From PoT sp049331405 (GTDB lineage Bacteria > Planctomycetota > Planctomycetia > Isosphaerales > Isosphaeraceae): a stretch of 64,000 nucleotides of DNA. Both the position numbers and the translations under genes were made by a program. The notes beneath the pieces were generated by a model, which saw only the letters and a list, made by a program, of their open reading frames with translations, was not told the origin of the DNA and ran no database searches. Shown here one piece after another: positions 7,834 through 22,620 of this stretch. The stretch's first letter is position 1. Each line of letters begins with the position of its first letter. Where the stretch lies: positions 2,480,001-2,544,000 of the forward strand of contig NZ_CP186274.1 of NCBI RefSeq assembly GCF_049331405.1, in the 5' to 3' direction.

Positions 7834-10800
7834 TCAAGAGGCCAGCGCCGCCTGCGAGGCCCTCCCGGCCGGGACATGCGGATTGGCCGCCTGGCCGCCC
7901 GGATGCAGCTTCCGCCAGCGACGCTTCTGGATCGCGAAAAAGAGCACGGGCAAGAATACGTCGATTACTTCGTCGGCGACGAGCAGGCCACCGAGCACGG
8001 GGGCGGCCATCGGCCGGATGACCTCGGATCCGACGCCGGTGGCCCAGAGCATCGGGGCGATCGAGATGATCGCCGCCCCTTCGGTCAGGAGCTTGGGTCT
8101 GAGCCGATGCACCGCGCCTTCGAGGATCGCCTGCCGCAACTCGGCGATCGAGCCGATCCCTTCCAACCCTCCACGCTCGTCGATGGCCTCGCGGAGATAG
8201 ACGAGCATCACCACGCCCGTCTCCACCGCCATGCCGAAGCAGGCGATGTAGCCGACCTGCACGGCCACGCTGAACCGGAACCCGAACAACCACTGGAAGA
8301 TCGCGCCCCCGGCGAGGGCCCCGACCACGCTCGTCATCATCAAGAAGGCATCCGTCCAACTCTTGTGCGTCAGGTAGAGGATCAGCATGATCGTCGCGAG
8401 AACGGCGGGGAAAACGATCCGCAAGGTCTTCTGCGCACGGACCTGGTGCTCGAACGTCCCCGACCATTCGAGGTACATCCCCGACGGCAGCTTCACCTTC
8501 TCCTGGACGACCCTCTGCGCTTCCTCGACGAACCCCACCTCGTCGCGTCCTCGCACGTTGAGCTGGATATACGCCCTCAGCAAACCATTCTCGCTCTTGA
8601 TCATCGAGGGGCCCTCGACGACCTTGATCTCGGCCAACTCGGCAAGCGGGATCTGCACGGGCTTGTCGCCTCCACTCGGCGCCGAGGCCGGCGGCTGGTT
8701 CATCCCCATCGAGCCGCTGCCGCTCCCGCCCATGCCTTCGGGCGAGCCCATGCCCTGGCCGGTGACGAGGATACGCCTCAGCGAATCGATGTCGTCGCGG
8801 AAGGCGCGTGCATAGCGGACGCGGACAGGGTAGCGCTCGCGCCCCTCGACGGTCATCGTCAAGGGCCGGCCCCCCATGGCCACCTCGACGACGTCCTGGA
8901 TGTCGCCGACCTTGATGCCGTAGCGAGCGGCCTTATCTCGCTGAATGTGGATTTCGACATAACCTTTGCCGGTGATCTGATCGGGGAAGACGTCGGCCGC
9001 GCCTCGGATCCCCCGCAAAATACCGGCGATCTCCTGGCTGACCCGCTGGATCTCGTCGAGGTTTGAGCCGAAGACCTTCACCGCGACGGGCAGGCGCACG
9101 CCGGTCGAGAGCATCTCGATCCGGTTCGCGATCGGCTGCGTAAAGCTGTTGCCCCAGCCCGGGACCTGGAGCGCCGTGCTCATTTCTTCCACGAGATCAT
9201 TCTTGGATTTTTTCCAGAGCAGGAGGCTGTCGGAGAACGGCTTGTCGAGTGACGTCGCGAGTGAATCGAGCGCGTGGCGTCCAGGCGTATTGAGCTGCAA
9301 CTTTCGCTCCTCGGCCAAGCGTGCGATCTCGTCGACAGCCGTCGCGTTGACGACGCTGACGGCCCGGTCGAACAACTCCCAGTTGAGGGTCTTCGTCCGA
9401 TCCAGCATCCTGCGATCATGGGCCGATTCGACCTGATGGGCGATTCGCGTGAAGAGCGTCGGCTTGGAAAATCCCAGAACGTCCCTCGCGGCCTCCGTCA
9501 CCTGCTCGGTCGGGGTCGGGGCCGGGTTCAGCAGGTCGGGCCGATCCTTCAGGACGCCGAGGGCGACCAGCTTGCGGGCCGACTCGCGGATCACTTCGCC
9601 TACGTCGTCGGGGAGGATGCTGATGGCGAATCGTTCGCCGTATCGCGGCAGGAATTCGATGATCAGGCCGATGCGCTCGTCCTGGGTCAACTTGCGGGCG
9701 ATGGCGGAAGGGGAAACTCGGGCGAGCAGGGCGTCGATCGTCTCGCCTATGAGGAGCCGGCCCAGCTCGGGGCGGAACTCGTCGATGCGGGTACTCGCCA
9801 GGTCACGCAGGGTCTCGTCGATGCGAGAGGACACCGTCATCGCCACCTCGTTGACGAGCCCCGCACGCTCGTCGCTCGATTCGATGCGGCGGACGATGCC
9901 AGCCTTCTCCATCGCGTCGAGGGCCACCCGGGTCTGCGCCAGGGCGTCGTCGAAGTTGAGCTTGCGCTTGGACCAGAGCGAGCGATCGCGCAGGTTGATC
10001 ATGGTCTCGACCATGTCGAGGGGAGCCGGGTCGGTCGGGGTCTCGGCGCGGCCGGACTTGCCCACGACCTGCCAGACTTCGGGGAATCCTCGTAGCACCT
10101 TGTCGCGCAACCGGAGGTCGTCGCCCGTCTGCGTCACGGAGGCCCGGGGCACGGTCGTCGGCATCTCCATCATGCTCTGCTCGTCGAGGTCTGGCATGAA
10201 CTCGCGGCCGAGCCGGGTCGAGGCGACGTAGCCGAGCCCCACGATGATCGCGAAGAGCCAGCAGACCAGGGTCGTGCGATCCATCAGCCAGGAGAGCATC
10301 GGCTTGAAGATCTCGATCATGGTCCTGACGAGCCAGTTCTCTTCTTCCGACTTGATCCGCCCCTTGAGGAAGATCGGGATAAGGGCCGGGACGAGCGTGA
10401 TCGAGAGCAGGGCGACCCCGATCAATGCAAACGTCTTGGTATAAGCGAGCGGATGGAAGAGTTTCCCCTCGCGACCGGTGAGCGCGAAGACGGGGAGGAA
10501 CGAGAGGATCGTGATCAGCACGGAGAAGAAGATCGGCCGGCCCACCGTCCGGCAGGCGTGGATGACGATCTCGGTCGTATCCCCCGTGATCCGCCTGCCG
10601 CCGAAATGCCGTGTCAAATGGTGCGCGGCGTTCTCCCCCATCACGACCGCCTGGTCGATCAGAATGCCGACGCTGATCGAGATCCCCGCCAGGCTCATGA
10701 TGTTGGACGAGATGCCGAAGAGGCTCATCATCAGGAAGCTGAAGAGGATCGCCATCGGCAGCGTCACGGCGACGACGAAGGCATTCCCCACGTGCCCCAT

Positions 10801-11859
10801 CACGAGCAGGATGGCGATCGAGCAGACGATCAATTCTTCCTTGACGGTGCCGCTGACCGTCTCGAGCGCCTTGTTGATCAGCGGGGTCCGGTCATAGAAG
10901 GGGACGATCCGCACGCCTTGATCGCGCAAACCAGCTTGGAGAGCGGTGATCTTATCCTTGATCCGCTGGGTGACCGCGAGCGGGTTCTCGCCGTAGCGCA
11001 TCAGGACGACGCCGCCGACGGCCTCCTTGCCGTCCTTCTCGAGGATGCTGCGCCGGAACCCCTGGCCGACCTGGACCACGCCCAGGTTCTTGACGAAGAT
11101 CGGCGTGCCCGAGCGCTCAGTGACGACGATGTCCTCGATGTCGCGGAGGTTCTTGATCCAGCCGACGGAACGGATCAAGTATTCGGCATTGCCTTGATGG
11201 ATCACGCGCCCGCCGACGGATGAGTTGGAGCGCGAAACCGCCGAATAAACGTCCCCCAATCCGATCCCGAAGGCACGGAGCTTATTCGGGTCGACGTCGA
11301 TCTGATACTCGCGAGGCGCGCCGCCGACCGAGGCCACCTCGGCGACGCCGGGGACGCTGTTGAGCTGGTAGCGGACGTACCAATCCTGGAGCGAACGCAG
11401 GGCCCCGAGGTCCTTGCCCTCACCCTCGACCGTGTACCAGAAGATCTGCCCGAGCGCGGTGGCATCGGGCGCCATGTAGGGGGTCACCGAGGGGGGGAGG
11501 AAGGTCGTCGCGATGGCGAGCTTTTCCTGCACGCGCTGGCGGGCAAAATAGTAATCCGTATCATCGTTGAAGATGATCGTGATCATGGAAAAGTTGAACT
11601 CGCTCGACGAGCGCACGACCTTCACGCCGGCCAGCCCCTGGAGGTTGACCGAGAGGGGGTAGGTCACCTGGTCCTCGATCTCCTGGGGGCTCCGGCCCAT
11701 CCAGTCGGTGAAGACAATGACCTGGTTCTCGGACAGATCCGGGATCGCGTCCACCGGCATCGTCATCAGGGCGCGGAACCCCGCCACCCCCAGCGCCAGC
11801 GACGCGAGGATGACGAGAAACCGGTTCCGGATCGACCACTCGATGATCCCTTCGATCAT
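7834..11859 (-). CDS. CusA-like heavy-metal RND efflux pump, enlarged
   Basis: This is the inner-membrane proton-driven permease of a CusCBA-type Cu(I)/Ag(I) pump. Motifs match CusA: NRFLVILASLALGVAGFRAL at the first membrane helix, LSENQVIVFTDWMGRSP, the TM4 acidic VGILIDQAVVMGENA (Asp402), GRAETPTDPAPLDMVET and NRIEMLSTG. Methionines fit the positions of the CusA three-Met site (M573, M623, M672), namely in SMMEMP, DMVET and IEMLS. At 1341 residues it is about 300 longer than usual. Some 250 extra residues, helical and charged, lie at about 640-885 between the last two Met motifs. A Met/Gly/Ser-rich loop lies at 1034-1066. The start has AGGAGG and follows the adaptor gene by 22 nt, so the two are co-transcribed. 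Confidence 0.92.
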   Translation of the reverse strand: MIEGIIEWSIRNRFLVILASLALGVAGFRALMTMPVDAIPDLSENQVIVFTDWMGRSPQEIEDQVTYPLSVNLQGLAGVKVVRSSSEFNFSMITIIFNDDTDYYFARQRVQEKLAIATTFLPPSVTPYMAPDATALGQIFWYTVEGEGKDLGALRSLQDWYVRYQLNSVPGVAEVASVGGAPREYQIDVDPNKLRAFGIGLGDVYSAVSRSNSSVGGRVIHQGNAEYLIRSVGWIKNLRDIEDIVVTERSGTPIFVKNLGVVQVGQGFRRSILEKDGKEAVGGVVLMRYGENPLAVTQRIKDKITALQAGLRDQGVRIVPFYDRTPLINKALETVSGTVKEELIVCSIAILLVMGHVGNAFVVAVTLPMAILFSFLMMSLFGISSNIMSLAGISISVGILIDQAVVMGENAAHHLTRHFGGRRITGDTTEIVIHACRTVGRPIFFSVLITILSFLPVFALTGREGKLFHPLAYTKTFALIGVALLSITLVPALIPIFLKGRIKSEEENWLVRTMIEIFKPMLSWLMDRTTLVCWLFAIIVGLGYVASTRLGREFMPDLDEQSMMEMPTTVPRASVTQTGDDLRLRDKVLRGFPEVWQVVGKSGRAETPTDPAPLDMVETMINLRDRSLWSKRKLNFDDALAQTRVALDAMEKAGIVRRIESSDERAGLVNEVAMTVSSRIDETLRDLASTRIDEFRPELGRLLIGETIDALLARVSPSAIARKLTQDERIGLIIEFLPRYGERFAISILPDDVGEVIRESARKLVALGVLKDRPDLLNPAPTPTEQVTEAARDVLGFSKPTLFTRIAHQVESAHDRRMLDRTKTLNWELFDRAVSVVNATAVDEIARLAEERKLQLNTPGRHALDSLATSLDKPFSDSLLLWKKSKNDLVEEMSTALQVPGWGNSFTQPIANRIEMLSTGVRLPVAVKVFGSNLDEIQRVSQEIAGILRGIRGAADVFPDQITGKGYVEIHIQRDKAARYGIKVGDIQDVVEVAMGGRPLTMTVEGRERYPVRVRYARAFRDDIDSLRRILVTGQGMGSPEGMGGSGSGSMGMNQPPASAPSGGDKPVQIPLAELAEIKVVEGPSMIKSENGLLRAYIQLNVRGRDEVGFVEEAQRVVQEKVKLPSGMYLEWSGTFEHQVRAQKTLRIVFPAVLATIMLILYLTHKSWTDAFLMMTSVVGALAGGAIFQWLFGFRFSVAVQVGYIACFGMAVETGVVMLVYLREAIDERGGLEGIGSIAELRQAILEGAVHRLRPKLLTEGAAIISIAPMLWATGVGSEVIRPMAAPVLGGLLVADEVIDVFLPVLFFAIQKRRWRKLHPGGQAANPHVPAGRASQAALAS

Positions 11860-11881
11860 GGCTCCCTCGCCTCCTGCTGGA

Positions 11882-13801
11882 TCAGTGGTGCGAGTGCGGC
11901 ACGGCGCCGCCGGCGGTCCGACCCGAGGGAGGGGCCGAAGGCGTTGCGGGCGTCTCCAGCGGGGTGCTCATGCCCGAGCTCCGGCTCGGCGGATTGAGGC
12001 GGCTCTCGGCATCGACGAGGAAGGCCCCTTGCGCCACGACGCGCTCGCCCGGCGCGAGTCCTTCGAGGACCGGAAACCGATCCCCCGACCTCGGCCCCAG
12101 CACGACCTTGCGCCCTTCATAAATACCCGGCTCGGTCTCGATGTAGACCATCTTGAGCCGGCCCGTGTCGATGACCGCGAGTTCGGGGACGCTCAGGACG
12201 CCATCCGAAGGGGCCGGGGCCAGTCGCGCGAGGTAGCGTTTGGGGTCGGCTTTGAGCTTGGGAGGGCACGCGGCGCAGCAAGTCAGGATCGTGCGGCCCT
12301 CGATCGCGACGGCGATCGGATCCCCCATCGAGCCGAGCTTCGCCCCCGTCACCGGGCAGATCGTCTGCGCGGCGGAGGCCGCCATGTGGACCTCGGGCGT
12401 CGCGCTCCGGGCGACCTTGGTCAGGTACTTCGCGGCGTCGGTTTGGACCTTGGGAGGGCAGGCGTCGCAGCAGGTCCAGAACTTCTGCCCCTTCGCCTCG
12501 ACGGGGATCGGTGCGCCCATCGAGCCGAGCGCGGCGTCTGTCACCGGGCAGACCTTCTGCTCCTCAACGCTATAGCTCGTCCTGTGGATCGAGGCCGGGG
12601 TCGTCGCCGGCTGCGAGGCGGCGATCTTCTCGCGGAAGATCGGGGTCTCCGACACCGGCGTCCGGAGAGTCACGGTGGCGAACATGCCCGGGTGGAGCTT
12701 CTGCTGCGGGTTCGCGAGGTCGAACCGGACCTCGATCGTGCGGGTATTCGTATCAAGATGCGGCTGGATGAACGCCACCTTGCCGACGAAGGTCTCGCCC
12801 GGATAGGCCTCGACGGTCGCCTCGATCGCCTGACCGAGCTTCACGAGCCCGATCTGATCTTCATAGACTTGCGCCTTGACCCAGACCTGCGAGAGGTCGG
12901 CGATCTCGAACATCGCCTGGCCTTCGGGGACGTACTGCCCTTCGACGATGTTCTTCTTGAGCACATGACCACTGATCGGCGAGATGATGGGAACCTTGTA
13001 GTCGCTCTTGCCGTCCTTGAGGATTGCGTCTACCTGGGCCTGCGTCATCCCCCAGAGCTTGAGCTTGTCGGCCGAGAGGCGCGTGAGCTCCATCGGGTCG
13101 ACGGCCAGGGATCGACCCAGGGTGGACTGGAGCTTCGGGGCCTCCATCGCCGACTTCCGCGCCAGGAGGAGTTCCTGGATCGCCTGGAAGAGCTCGGGGC
13201 TGTACAGCTCGGCCAGGGTCTCCCCCTTCATGACGCCGACGCCCGTGAAGTTCACGTAGAGCTTCTCGACCCGCGACATCCCGCGGACTTTCGAGGCGAT
13301 GTGCGCCTGCCGACGCTCGTCGAACTCGATGCTCCCCACCGTCGTCAGGGTCTCGGCCATCGGGCTGTACGAGACCTCGGTCGTCTCGATCCGCCCTTGC
13401 TGGATGCGGAACGGGGCGAGCTGGACCCTGGCGAGGACGCCGTCGGGCAACGTCGGCTTCTCCCCCTTCTTCCGCTTCGTCAAGGGCATGCCGCAGATGG
13501 GGCAGCTCCCCGGCTCGTCGCGGACGACGCTCGGGTGCATCGGACAGTAGAACTCGATGTGGCTGGCCGCAACCGTCTTCTCCTGGGGAGGCCGCTGCCA
13601 CTTGTCGATCCGGTTCCAGATCGTGTCCCAGTACGCGAACGTGAGCGCGGTGATCGCCATGAGGGCGATGAACCGGAGCCGGAGCTCGACGACCTTGACC
13701 ACGAGTCGGAACTTCTGCCAGCGTGTCATCTCGGGCTCGTTCGATATCGAGTCCCTGCGCACACCGACATCGGTCGTGCCGGGATGGCCGTTTGCGGACA
13801 T
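11882..13801 (-). CDS. CusB-like periplasmic adaptor with extra metal-binding modules
   Basis: This is the membrane-fusion subunit that joins the RND pump to an outer-membrane channel. In order over 639 residues: cytoplasmic N-terminus, one membrane helix (about 43-58), a heavy-metal-binding domain with CPMHP and CPICGMPL (about 86-107), the adaptor hairpin, lipoyl and beta-barrel regions (ISGHVLKKNIVEGQYVPEGQ, PHLDTNTRTIEVRFD), then two tandem Cys repeats at about 418-463 and 481-527 (CPVTDAALGSMG...TCCDACPP and CPVTGAKLGSMG...TCCAACPP), and a membrane-proximal end rich in Pro/Ser with a His-containing tail. The repeats look like YHS/TRASH-type metal sites. ATG 13801 is preceded by GGGAGG; the GTG at 13816 lies inside that motif and is not the start. 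Confidence 0.9.
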   Translation of the reverse strand: MSANGHPGTTDVGVRRDSISNEPEMTRWQKFRLVVKVVELRLRFIALMAITALTFAYWDTIWNRIDKWQRPPQEKTVAASHIEFYCPMHPSVVRDEPGSCPICGMPLTKRKKGEKPTLPDGVLARVQLAPFRIQQGRIETTEVSYSPMAETLTTVGSIEFDERRQAHIASKVRGMSRVEKLYVNFTGVGVMKGETLAELYSPELFQAIQELLLARKSAMEAPKLQSTLGRSLAVDPMELTRLSADKLKLWGMTQAQVDAILKDGKSDYKVPIISPISGHVLKKNIVEGQYVPEGQAMFEIADLSQVWVKAQVYEDQIGLVKLGQAIEATVEAYPGETFVGKVAFIQPHLDTNTRTIEVRFDLANPQQKLHPGMFATVTLRTPVSETPIFREKIAASQPATTPASIHRTSYSVEEQKVCPVTDAALGSMGAPIPVEAKGQKFWTCCDACPPKVQTDAAKYLTKVARSATPEVHMAASAAQTICPVTGAKLGSMGDPIAVAIEGRTILTCCAACPPKLKADPKRYLARLAPAPSDGVLSVPELAVIDTGRLKMVYIETEPGIYEGRKVVLGPRSGDRFPVLEGLAPGERVVAQGAFLVDAESRLNPPSRSSGMSTPLETPATPSAPPSGRTAGGAVPHSHH

Positions 13802-13984
13802 GACGTAACCTCCCACCTCGGCCCTGCCGGAAAAGTCGGCGGCGGACCCTGACCAGTGCGATGGCTGTACGAAGGCGCGGGGGTGTTGTTAGGGATCGGC
13901 GAAGCGCGGGCTCGAGATCAAAGGCAAAGCGCGCACGTCGTCGAACTGGGGCGGCTTTGCCCCGTTCCAGGCGCGAAGGGGCCT

Positions 13985-14473
13985 TTATATGAGCAGGCGC
14001 GTGCTGCGGAGGTGGAGATTGGCCCCGGGCAGGCGTCGCCCGAGATCGTAGGCGCTAGCATTCGACCGGATCGATCGGGTCGGGGCAACCCCGAGGATGA
14101 TCGACGAAGGATCATGGCCGGGGTCGTTCCGCTCGTCCTGGACCCGAGCCTTCGGGCGTTCAGTAGGAGCTGGCGGGGATGAGGAACGGCAAAGGCAATG
14201 CGTCCCGCCGGTCAGGATCGCGACTGGAGCCGCGCTCGCATTCGACGGAGTCAGTGTGGACTTGGCATCCGGCGTCGATGGGACAGAGCTGGTACAGCAA
14301 CAGCTCGCAATGGGCGAGCTCGATCCGCAGCAACTCTGAACCTGAGAGGCCTCGGCCTCGCCGCAACCGGCGACGGCCTGCGTCCCCCCGCCCGAGGCAA
14401 ACAGGATCGCACCGAACGCCGCGAGGGCGATCAGGCAGGATCGGATTTGCGAGGACGGGGGTTTCATGACCAT
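13985..14473 (-). CDS. Cys-rich secreted protein at the head of the Cus-type locus
   Basis: About 162 residues. A leader (MKPPSSQIRSCLIALAAFGA) is followed by a Cys-dense segment with CGEAEASQVQSCCGSSS, SCCCTSS and THCLC, then a Ser/Pro/Arg-rich tail without a known domain. The ATG at 14473 or 14467 is the start; the GTG at 14476 is less likely. The ribosome-binding site is weak. The gene lies 183 bp upstream of the CusB-like gene on the same strand and is probably its co-transcribed or co-regulated partner. The clustered Cys residues suggest Cu(I) or Ag(I) capture in the periplasm, which is inference from context. The tail after residue 110 is less protein-like and the true end is uncertain. 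Confidence 0.6.
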   Translation of the reverse strand: MVMKPPSSQIRSCLIALAAFGAILFASGGGTQAVAGCGEAEASQVQSCCGSSSPIASCCCTSSVPSTPDAKSTLTPSNASAAPVAILTGGTHCLCRSSSPPAPTERPKARVQDERNDPGHDPSSIILGVAPTRSIRSNASAYDLGRRLPGANLHLRSTRLLI

Positions 14474-15078
14474 CACACTCTTGAATATGAGTCGGAATTT
14501 CTTACCGATCCGATCTCAGACCATAGGCCCTTCTCTGATTGATTAACTATAGGCAGGAACTTTCCAACAGACAAGCGGATTCGATGCGGCCCGGCCTGGC
14601 GTCAATTCTCCGCTGCAAATCACCTCAGTCGTTGTCAAAATAGCTGACATCACTCACGACGGAAATCACTTCCAGTTCTTGAGATACACCCATGAGGCCT
14701 CCCGATCTCTCCGTCGCCAGCCATCGCGATCCGCTACTAGAGGCAACGCCCATAGTGCGCCACGAGATTTCGACCACGGTGAGGGCCCTCGAAGTCAAGG
14801 AACGACTCGATCCAGACATCGAGATTATCGATAAACGAACCCGATTGGCGGGAAATCACTCTGGAGTCATCGGGTCGTCCTGCCCGCAAAATCCCCCGAA
14901 TGCTCGATTCTTTTCGCGAGCGGCAAGCACGCAAGCAGAGTGAGCACCGGTTCTTGCGAAATCCGACATTTTATCCGAATTTCTCTTGACGAGGTGGTCT
15001 TCCATACCCTTTAGTATTACAAATTCCAATATCACCCTGGTGCAGTATCGAGTATTGCCGAAAGGTCAGCGAGACGGC
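14474..15078. other. Intergenic region between the Cus-type locus and the LysR gene
   Basis: About 600 bases separating divergent units. Small ORFs in it lack domains and ribosome-binding sites. The part at 14930-15060 is AT-richer than its surroundings and holds the probable LysR-gene promoter. The part at 14480-14560 is also AT-richer and should hold the promoter of the minus-strand efflux locus, but I cannot pick clear -35/-10 boxes there. Confidence 0.45.
14986..15030 (+). promoter_or_regulatory. Possible LysR-gene promoter and LysR-type box
   Basis: TTGACG at 14986-14991 is followed after 20 nt by TAGTAT, a longer than ideal spacing. Overlapping the downstream end is ATTACAAATTCCAAT (15016-15030), which fits the T-N11-A pattern with ATT/AAT ends typical of LysR-type binding sites and would suit autoregulation. 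Both matches are weak by themselves. Confidence 0.3.
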
Positions 15079-16029
15079 ATGCAGTTGGAGTCCCTCAAAA
15101 TCTTCTGTGACGTCGTCCGGTGGGCGAGCTTCTCGCGGGGTGCTGCGGAGAATGACATCTCCCAGTCGTCGGCGAGCCAGGCCGTCCATCAGCTCGAGGT
15201 ACGGCTCGGGGTGAAGTTGATCGACCGTTCCAAGCGGCCGCTGGTGCTCACGCCGCACGGGAAGGTCTATTATGAAGGTTGCAAGGAGCTGGTCGGCCGG
15301 TACTTCGAGATCGAGAACCGGGTCAAGTCGCTCGAGAACGATCGCAACGTGGTGGGTACGGTGCGGGTGGCCTCGATCTATTCGGTCGGGCTGCACCACA
15401 TGACCCAGTACGTGCGGACGTTCGCCTCGCTCTATCCGGGGGCCGACGTCCAGCTCGAATATCTGCACCCGACGCGGGTGATCGAAAGCGTCAGTGAAGG
15501 GGGCGCCGACCTCGGCCTGATCTCCTATCCGCGCAAGTGGCCGGAGCTTTCCGTGACCCCCTGGCGCGAGGAGGAGATGATCCTGGCGGTGCACCCGTCG
15601 CACCGCTTCGCGGGCCTCAGCAGCGTCCCCGTCAGCAAGCTCGACGGCGAGACCTTCGTGAGCTTCGACCCGGACCTGTCGATCCGTCGTGCGATCGATC
15701 GGTTCCTCAGGCAGCACGAGGTGCAGGTGCGCGTCACGCTCGAGTTCGACAACATCGAGAACATCAAGCGTGCCGTCGAAATCCCGGCCGGCGCGGCGAT
15801 CCTGCCCGCGCCCACGGTCGTGCGTGAAGTCGAAGCCGGGATGCTCGTCGCCGTGCGGATCGAGGGGCAGGACCCCACGCCCCGCCTGACCAGGCCATTG
15901 GCCATCGTGCGAAGGCGGAGCCATCAACTGGGCGTGACGGCGTCGCGGTTCTTGAAACTGCTGACGTCGGACGAGGCCGCAGCGGCCTCGACGGCCGGCT
16001 CCAATGGCCACGCTCACGCTAAATCTTGA
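15079..16029 (+). CDS. LysR-family transcriptional regulator
   Basis: A 316-residue LysR-type regulator. The winged helix at residues about 1-62 reads MQLESLKIFCDVVRWASFSR...SQSSASQAVHQLEVRLGVKLIDR, then a linker helix and a periplasmic-binding-protein-like effector domain (VGTVRVASIYSVGLHHM onward). The ATG at 15079 aligns with the normal family start; the upstream in-frame ATG at 14986 would add 31 residues without homology. gltB follows 148 bp downstream on the same strand. In Bacillus the LysR protein GltC controls glutamate synthase, so control of gltBD here is a reasonable inference, though the genes are co-directional rather than divergent. Confidence 0.88.
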   Translation: MQLESLKIFCDVVRWASFSRGAAENDISQSSASQAVHQLEVRLGVKLIDRSKRPLVLTPHGKVYYEGCKELVGRYFEIENRVKSLENDRNVVGTVRVASIYSVGLHHMTQYVRTFASLYPGADVQLEYLHPTRVIESVSEGGADLGLISYPRKWPELSVTPWREEEMILAVHPSHRFAGLSSVPVSKLDGETFVSFDPDLSIRRAIDRFLRQHEVQVRVTLEFDNIENIKRAVEIPAGAAILPAPTVVREVEAGMLVAVRIEGQDPTPRLTRPLAIVRRRSHQLGVTASRFLKLLTSDEAAAASTAGSNGHAHAKS

Positions 16030-16177
16030 TTCTGAACGGTTTCGGCCTGATCCCTTAGCGAGGACCCGGCCTCCCACTGGCGGCCGAGGTAACGGGGATC
16101 TTGCAAGGCCCTCGTGCCCGCCCGAATCCCTTGTCCGTGATGCTCGTACCCACGGGAAAGCCGTGAGGGGTAAGTTG

Positions 16178-20761
<4,584 letters not shown>

Positions 20762-20830
20762 TAAACCGGTCGTCAAAAGTTATTTGTGAACATTCCAGGT
20801 TGCTGAGCGAGAGCCAGGTGGAGGTGAGAG

Positions 20831-22303
<1,473 letters not shown>

Positions 22304-22620
22304 GCCAGGCGGCCCTCAGCCTGCGAATTTCGAGGCCCAATGGGACACCCCCATCGGGCCTCTTTCATTTCGAATGCTTTCGGTTCGGGCACGCCCTGAC
22401 TTCCAAGAGGGCAGGGGGCCGACGACGCACGCTGGCGAATTGTCTCGCTCCGAGACGGCAACCGACGGGCCCACGGATCGACGCCAATAACATCCGCACA
22501 GGGCCGTCTCAAATCGCGACGCCACGCGCCTCAAACTGAGAAAAGCGGACTCGGCTTTGACTCATTTCGATTTGAGTAAATGTCGACACTCTCGGTCGCG
22601 ACGCCGTCGTTTGGCCTCGC
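22304..22620. other. Intergenic region between convergent units
   Basis: About 317 bases between gltD and the convergent flavoprotein gene. Apart from the gltD terminator I see no gene or regulatory element. ORFs here are shadow-like. Confidence 0.5.
22332..22370 (+). terminator. Intrinsic terminator after gltD
   Basis: A stem of GAGGCCC-A-ATGGG with CCCAT-C-GGGCCTC (one mismatch, 5-nt loop) is followed by a T-rich TTTCATTT. It lies about 30 nt past the gltD stop codon. Confidence 0.75.

Noticed and set aside
16004..16177. Upstream part of the gltB frame
   Set aside because: It overlaps the LysR gene, lacks family similarity, and would put 59 residues before the normal GltB start.
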